From NCBI GenBank assembly GCA_020060485.1, contig JAGVAB010000134.1:1-18626 (forward strand): a stretch of 18,626 bases of DNA, given 5' to 3'. The notes beneath the pieces are model-generated. The model did no database searches. It saw only the letters and a list, made by a program, of their open reading frames with translations, and was not told the DNA's origin. The stretch comes from Anaerolineales bacterium (GTDB lineage Bacteria; Chloroflexota; Anaerolineae; Anaerolineales; Anaerolineaceae). The position numbers and the translations under genes are program-made. Below, one piece after another: positions 14,617-18,626 of this stretch (within the stretch, counting starts at the first letter, position 1; each line of letters opens with the position of its first letter).

Positions 14617-15583
14617 ATGCTTCTCCATCCATGTATTCTTCTTCGCTGGTCTCATCAGAAAGTAATTCGTCAAGATCCTTTGCAAAACGCAGGCGCAGGT
14701 AGGACTCATACCGTTCAGGATACACGCGCCCATCAGCGACTGCCTGCTGGACAGCGCAGCCCGGCTCATCCTTGTGCCGGCAATCGTTGAACTGGCAATC
14801 GGCTACCAGTGGGCGCAACTCTGGAAAATAGCCATCCAGCTCTTCCGGTTCAATATCCCACAACGCCAGCGTGCGCAGCCCTGGCAAGTCGGCCACATAG
14901 CCGCCCTCTTCCAGGGGGAACATCTGGCGCACCACGGTTGTATGGCGGCCTTTGGCCGTCAACTGGCTGACCTCACGCACTTCCAGCCCCAGATGCGGCT
15001 GAATGGCGTTCAGCAGGCTGGTCTTGCCCACCCCGGAAGGGCCAAGCAGGCCAGAAAGCTTGCCCTGCAAACGCTGGTGCAGCTCGGCAATGCCCTGCCC
15101 GGTCTGCGCAGAGGTATACAAAACAGGATACCCAATGTCAGTATACATGGAAAAGACCAGACGCGCATCCCGTATGTCAACCAGGTCCACTTTATTGATC
15201 ACGATCAGGGCTGGCAGTTTCTGCCGTTCACAGATCACCAGAAAACGGTCGAGCATGCGCAGGTGCGGGTCGGGCTCGGCGCAGGCGAATACCAGCACGA
15301 TCTGGTCAGGATTGGCTACCAGCACCTGGCGGTAAACGCCGCGTGGTGTGGGCGCAGTGCGCACAAGCTCGGCGTGCCGCGGTAAAACCCGCTCCACCAT
15401 GCCGGTGCCGTCAGGCTGCGGCATGATCTCCACCTGGTCACCCACGGCGGCAATGTCTCCGCTGGCGCGGCCTTTTTTCAAACGACCGCGCAGGCGGCAA
15501 ACCACCGGCCCGTCATCTGTCTGAACAGTGAAGAATCCAGACTGCATACGGATCACCAGGCCCTGCCGCAGCAGCTTGCTCAT
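14606..15583 (-). CDS. rsgA: Ribosome small-subunit GTPase RsgA
   Basis: A 325-residue circularly permuted GTPase that assists late 30S subunit maturation. An N-terminal OB-fold (about 8-70) precedes the G domain with permuted motif order: G4 NKVD (130-133), then G1 GPSGVGKT (181-188), then G3 DLPG (232-235). The C-terminal zinc knuckle uses C263, C268, H270 and C276. The extreme C-terminus is acidic (DETSEEEYMDGE). Its ATG shares one base with the stop of the penicillin-binding protein gene (TGATG), and its 3' end overlaps the epimerase start, so it lies mid-operon. All key residues are present. Confidence 0.96.
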   Translation of the reverse strand: MSKLLRQGLVIRMQSGFFTVQTDDGPVVCRLRGRLKKGRASGDIAAVGDQVEIMPQPDGTGMVERVLPRHAELVRTAPTPRGVYRQVLVANPDQIVLVFACAEPDPHLRMLDRFLVICERQKLPALIVINKVDLVDIRDARLVFSMYTDIGYPVLYTSAQTGQGIAELHQRLQGKLSGLLGPSGVGKTSLLNAIQPHLGLEVREVSQLTAKGRHTTVVRQMFPLEEGGYVADLPGLRTLALWDIEPEELDGYFPELRPLVADCQFNDCRHKDEPGCAVQQAVADGRVYPERYESYLRLRFAKDLDELLSDETSEEEYMDGEAYDG

Positions 15584-17781
15584 CAGTTCCCGTCCGGTTT
15601 GGGCGTGGCTGTCGGGCTGGGAGTGCTGGTTACATAGAAGTTAGATTCCCACGGGTAGAGGCTGAGCGGTTTGCCATAGAAATAGGTTTCCACCACCCGG
15701 CGGAAGATGGGCGCACCGATATCCGAACCTTCACCGATGTTCTCGGCCAGCACAACCACCGCGATATCCGGCCGGTCGGCAATGCGGGCATCGGTGTAAC
15801 CGCCAAACCAGGCATGCGGCCTTTGCCCGCCAGAAGTGGTGGACGTGCCGGTCTTGCCATACACGGGAATATCCAGGCCGAGGAAGCGCAGGTAAGCTGT
15901 GCCGCGCGGGTTGGCCACAACCGTGCGCATGGCATCCCGCAAGACCTGCTTGTTCTCTGCAGAAATGGGCAATTCGCCGATCACTTCAGGAGTAAAGCTC
16001 ATCTTCTCGGTGCCATCCGGTTGGACAATTTTCTCGATGACCTGCGGACGATGCAGCGTGCCGCCGTTGCCCAGGGCAGCCACAAAGTTGGCAGCCTGCA
16101 GCGGTGTGACCAGCATGGTGCCCTGGCCGATCGCCATCTGCACCGCGTCGCCTTCCGTGGCAGGGTTGCTGATGCTGCCTGTGGCTTCGGCCACCGCCGC
16201 AATGCCGGTGGCCGCGTCCAGACCGAACGCCCGCGCCATGTCTGAAACTGTGGTTGGCTGATTCTGGCGGTAAAGGTCCAGACCGATATGATAGAAATAC
16301 GGGTTGCAGGAACGCATCAAACCTTCCGGCAGGGTCAAGGTGCCGCTGGGCGCAACTTCCTTTTCATAGGTCCAGTCATACAGGGTGAAGCCGGGCAGCT
16401 CGGTGAATTCATAACCGCATTCATAGATCGTGTTTGGCGTGTAAAGCCCGCTTTCCAGGGCGGCAGCCAGGGTGATCACCTTGAACAGGGAGCCCAACGG
16501 ATAACCGGTTTGTGCGGCGCGATTGAGCAGCGGCTGTGCGGTGGAAAGGAAAATGTCATTCAACAGCCAGTTGCTGTTCTCGTTCCTGGGTTCAAACAAA
16601 TTGGGATCAAAATTGGGCGAAGAGGCCATCGCCAGCACCCGGCCGGTATCCCGCTCCAGCACAACAACGGCCCCGCGGAAGCCTTCAATGGCTTTTTGGG
16701 CTTCGATCTGCAGGTCGGTTTCCAGGGTGGTGTAGATGGAATTTGCCGGGCGCACCGCCACCTGTGAAATGCGGGTAACGATCTGGCCTTGCGGATCAAC
16801 CACATACAGCGACGCCCCCCGGCCGCCTGCCAGATCAGCCTCGCCCCATTTCTCGATGCCAGCCGCGCCAACTTTCTCGTCGCCCAGGTAACCGCGGCGC
16901 TTGTAATCTTCCAGTTCATCCGGCGAGATGGACAGCACATAACCGGTAACATGCGGGGCAATGCCGCCTTTGAAATAGTAGCGGGCGGTGTAATTGTTCA
17001 TCACCAGGCCGCCCAAACCGGACAGGATATTGTACCGCTCCTGCACTTCCTGAGCGGAAGCTTCACCCACCGCCACATACCAGTCGGCGCCGGCACTCTT
17101 GTAGAGGGCTGCGATCGAATCGGGGGTTTTGCCGGTCAGGCGGGAAAGCTCCACCAGCAGCCGGCTTTCCTGGGTGCTGACGATCTGCCCGGGCCAGATG
17201 CCCAACGCCACGGCATCGGCCTGGGCCACCATCACATTGCCGTCCCGGTCATAGATATTGCCGCGGGTGGGCACCTTCACATCCAGGGCCAGAGTGTTGC
17301 CCCCGCTCAACTCCGGCAGGATCAAGGCATCTTCCCAAAGCACACCCCAACGCCCGCTTTCCAGGGAAAGGTTCATCATGATGTCGCGCTGGATCTTGTC
17401 CAGCAGGTTGGTGTTGTAGGTGATCCGGTACGCCACCTGGGCATTGCGCGGATTGGTCAGGGAAGACAGGATCTCATAATCCAGAGAATTCAACGTCATG
17501 GACACCGCCGCATCCTTGATGCGTGCGGTGAATTTTTCCTGGGTAATGGCATCCCGGCTGGCCGGGGCCAGCAGTTGATACATGACGGCATAATCTTCCA
17601 GTTTCCAGCTTTCCAGAAACGCGCTGGCAGTGGAAACCGGATCAGGGGCGCGTGTGACCGAAAGCTGCGGATCAGGCAATTCCCCGATCAGCGCAGTCTC
17701 AGTGGGAATCACAGGCTGTGATGCCGGTTTGCAGGCAGACAGCAAAAGAACCAGCAATAAGAACCCGTAACGAAATTTCAT
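15583..17781 (-). CDS. Class B penicillin-binding protein, lipoprotein, MecA-like
   Basis: A 732-residue peptidoglycan DD-transpeptidase anchored outside the membrane. The start at 17781 gives a lipoprotein signal (MKFRYGFLLLVLLLSAC, lipobox LSAC with C17) and has GGAGG upstream. An upstream in-frame extension would bury that signal. Domains: an NTF2-like MecA_N part (about 45-155), the PBP dimer domain starting PTRGNIYDRDG (about 170), and the transpeptidase domain. The active-site motifs are S431-LF-K434, S491-C-N493 and K643-T-G645. The last 20 residues form a Thr/Pro-rich tail. The MecA_N-type domain does not imply beta-lactam resistance. The gene follows maf by 28 nt and joins rsgA through TGATG. 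It is a true lipoprotein, whereas most class B enzymes keep an uncleaved helix. Confidence 0.93.
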   Translation of the reverse strand: MKFRYGFLLLVLLLSACKPASQPVIPTETALIGELPDPQLSVTRAPDPVSTASAFLESWKLEDYAVMYQLLAPASRDAITQEKFTARIKDAAVSMTLNSLDYEILSSLTNPRNAQVAYRITYNTNLLDKIQRDIMMNLSLESGRWGVLWEDALILPELSGGNTLALDVKVPTRGNIYDRDGNVMVAQADAVALGIWPGQIVSTQESRLLVELSRLTGKTPDSIAALYKSAGADWYVAVGEASAQEVQERYNILSGLGGLVMNNYTARYYFKGGIAPHVTGYVLSISPDELEDYKRRGYLGDEKVGAAGIEKWGEADLAGGRGASLYVVDPQGQIVTRISQVAVRPANSIYTTLETDLQIEAQKAIEGFRGAVVVLERDTGRVLAMASSPNFDPNLFEPRNENSNWLLNDIFLSTAQPLLNRAAQTGYPLGSLFKVITLAAALESGLYTPNTIYECGYEFTELPGFTLYDWTYEKEVAPSGTLTLPEGLMRSCNPYFYHIGLDLYRQNQPTTVSDMARAFGLDAATGIAAVAEATGSISNPATEGDAVQMAIGQGTMLVTPLQAANFVAALGNGGTLHRPQVIEKIVQPDGTEKMSFTPEVIGELPISAENKQVLRDAMRTVVANPRGTAYLRFLGLDIPVYGKTGTSTTSGGQRPHAWFGGYTDARIADRPDIAVVVLAENIGEGSDIGAPIFRRVVETYFYGKPLSLYPWESNFYVTSTPSPTATPKPDGN

Positions 17782-17809
17782 CCTTCCATACCTCCAACCA
17801 ATGCGCCTG

Positions 17810-18478
17810 TTAACCAAGCGCCTGGCCTTGCAAAACAGCTTGAGAAATTGGGCAGTCATAGCCCAGATTTTTGCGGCAGGCGGCGGCAATATCCGCCTGG
17901 CTGTGCAGCCCGAACTGGCGCAGGCCGCGCGCCAGATGGCAAAGCGGCAATCCCATCACATTGGCAAAACAACCGCTGAAGCCCTCTACCGGGTGAAATT
18001 CTGCGTTTTGAATACCGTACCCGCCGGCTTTGTCGAACGGGTCTCCGCTTTGCACATAAGCGGCCAGCTCATCATCAGTGTAGTTTCGCATCGGAACCCG
18101 GGAAACACACATATCTGAAACTGTGATCCCTGCTTCTGGTGAGACGAGGGTGAAGGCCGAGCAAACCTGATGGCCGCGGTTGCGCAAACGGCGCAGCATA
18201 TCCAGCGCCTCATTATCGTTTGCCGGTTTGCCCAGGATCTGTTGCCGGTCAACCACTGTGGTATCCGCAGCCAGAATGATGGTACCATTGACAGCATGGG
18301 CCGCGGCAGCACGCGCCTTGCCGGCTGCCAGGCGGCGAACGTAATCCTGCGGGTCTTCGCCGTCCTGCGGAGTTTCATCAATATCCACTGCCTTTACGGC
18401 AAAATCCCAGCCCAGCCAGGCCAGTAATTCACGGCGGCGCGGCGATGCAGAAGCCAGCAAAAGAGTCGGCAATGTCAT
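17810..18478 (-). CDS. maf: Maf family nucleotide pyrophosphatase (YhdE-like)
   Basis: A 222-residue enzyme hydrolysing non-canonical or excess nucleoside triphosphates to monophosphates. Motifs: LASASPRRREL (8-18), the catalytic D72 in AADTTVVD, and GDPFDKAGGYGIQ (145-157), whose final Gln suggests the dTTP/UTP-type YhdE group. The family core ends near residue 188. The remaining 34 residues, with a CRKNLGYDC pair of cysteines, form an extension I do not recognise. The start follows a promoter directly (7 nt from the -10 box), so the transcript is probably leaderless. It is the first gene of the operon that runs through the PBP, rsgA and the epimerase to the NlpC/P60 peptidase. Confidence 0.92.
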   Translation of the reverse strand: MTLPTLLLASASPRRRELLAWLGWDFAVKAVDIDETPQDGEDPQDYVRRLAAGKARAAAAHAVNGTIILAADTTVVDRQQILGKPANDNEALDMLRRLRNRGHQVCSAFTLVSPEAGITVSDMCVSRVPMRNYTDDELAAYVQSGDPFDKAGGYGIQNAEFHPVEGFSGCFANVMGLPLCHLARGLRQFGLHSQADIAAACRKNLGYDCPISQAVLQGQALG

Positions 18479-18485
18479 GGAAAAG

Positions 18486-18514
18486 ATTCTAACACAGTCT
18501 GATTAAGGGGTCAG
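18486..18514 (-). promoter_or_regulatory. Promoter of the maf operon, probably leaderless
   Basis: On the minus strand: CTGACC (18509-18514), a 17-bp spacer, and TAGAAT (18486-18491), 5 of 6 from consensus. Seven nucleotides later is the maf ATG, where transcription should begin. There is no ribosome binding site. The geometry matches the promoter at 11605-11634. Confidence 0.5.
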
Positions 18515-18528
18515 GCAATCCATCAAGA

Positions 18529-18626
18529 GGGTGTACTAAAAAGTTGTTAGAGGGATAGCAAAAAGAGAGCCAACCTGTTAAGATAGCGGTTCCAACACCA
18601 AAATCAAACAGGAGGCTCACAATGGA
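18529..18626 (+). mobile_element. Possible left end of an insertion sequence
   Basis: Starting at GGGTGTACTAAAAAG (18529), the sequence changes character and runs about 90 nt to a strong AGGAGG and an ATG at 18622. This fits a terminal inverted repeat plus a short transposase leader. The matching right end lies outside the window, so this is a suggestion only. It could equally be the leader of an ordinary gene. Confidence 0.35.
18622..18626 (+). CDS. Start of a gene cut by the window edge
   Basis: ATG preceded by AGGAGG (18610-18615) at ideal spacing. Only one full codon is visible, so the product is unknown. The upstream sequence suggests a transposase. Confidence 0.45.

Noticed and set aside
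14617..14769. N-terminal extension of the epimerase
   Set aside because: It would overlap rsgA by over 150 nt with non-family sequence. The ATG at 14616 has GGAG 6 nt upstream and matches the usual family start.
16789..17721. 310-residue open frame on the plus strand opposite the PBP gene
   Set aside because: The opposite strand encodes a full PBP with all active-site motifs. The composition (His, Gln, Gly rich) is typical of an antisense shadow in G/C-rich DNA.
1..18626. tRNA or rRNA genes
   Set aside because: I saw no cloverleaf with a GGTTCRANYCC-type T-arm and no rRNA-like stretch, though I could not run a scan.

Overview
The window most resembles a chromosomal segment of a Chloroflexota bacterium, probably Anaerolineae. 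This is inferred from protein style (a PBP lipoprotein with a Pro/Thr-rich tail, two GT39 membrane proteins), from promoters sitting directly on start codons, and from small dispersed palindromes. No rRNA or other taxonomic marker is present, so the assignment is tentative.

Layout. 1-375 has no convincing gene. 376-2007 (-) encodes a GT-C/GT39-type membrane glycosyltransferase. 2021-2631 is a non-coding stretch with small palindromes. About 2632-10374 is the centre of interest. It holds ten genes, all on the + strand, punctuated by seven related imperfect inverted repeats. The best copies have integron attC (59-base-element) architecture: an RYYYAAC-like left end, a conserved GTAACGCAA inner box and a GTTRRRY right end. 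No integrase is in the window. I read the region as a chromosomal integron cassette array or a CALIN (cluster of attC sites lacking an integrase). The cassettes carry: an unknown acidic protein; a DUF2281 antitoxin with a frameshifted PemK/MazF toxin; a 6-TM protein; a three-gene block (SAM methyltransferase, GT39 protein, SMI1/KNR4 protein); a DUF1801 protein; a 4-TM protein; and a DUF6398 protein. The last site is truncated, which marks the right edge.

10382-12396 returns to flanking chromosome: an aldo/keto reductase (-) and a class A beta-lactamase-like serine hydrolase (+). The hydrolase promoter implies a leaderless transcript. Two strong hairpins separate it from the next operon.

12544-18478 (-) is one compact operon, transcribed maf, class B PBP lipoprotein, rsgA, dipeptide epimerase (YkfB-like), NlpC/P60 peptidase (YkfC-like). 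Short gaps or overlaps join the genes. The products combine peptidoglycan synthesis, murein-peptide salvage, ribosome maturation and nucleotide-pool cleaning. The promoter before maf also appears leaderless. The right edge (18529-18626) looks like the start of an insertion sequence or another new gene, with a strong ribosome binding site and an ATG cut by the window.
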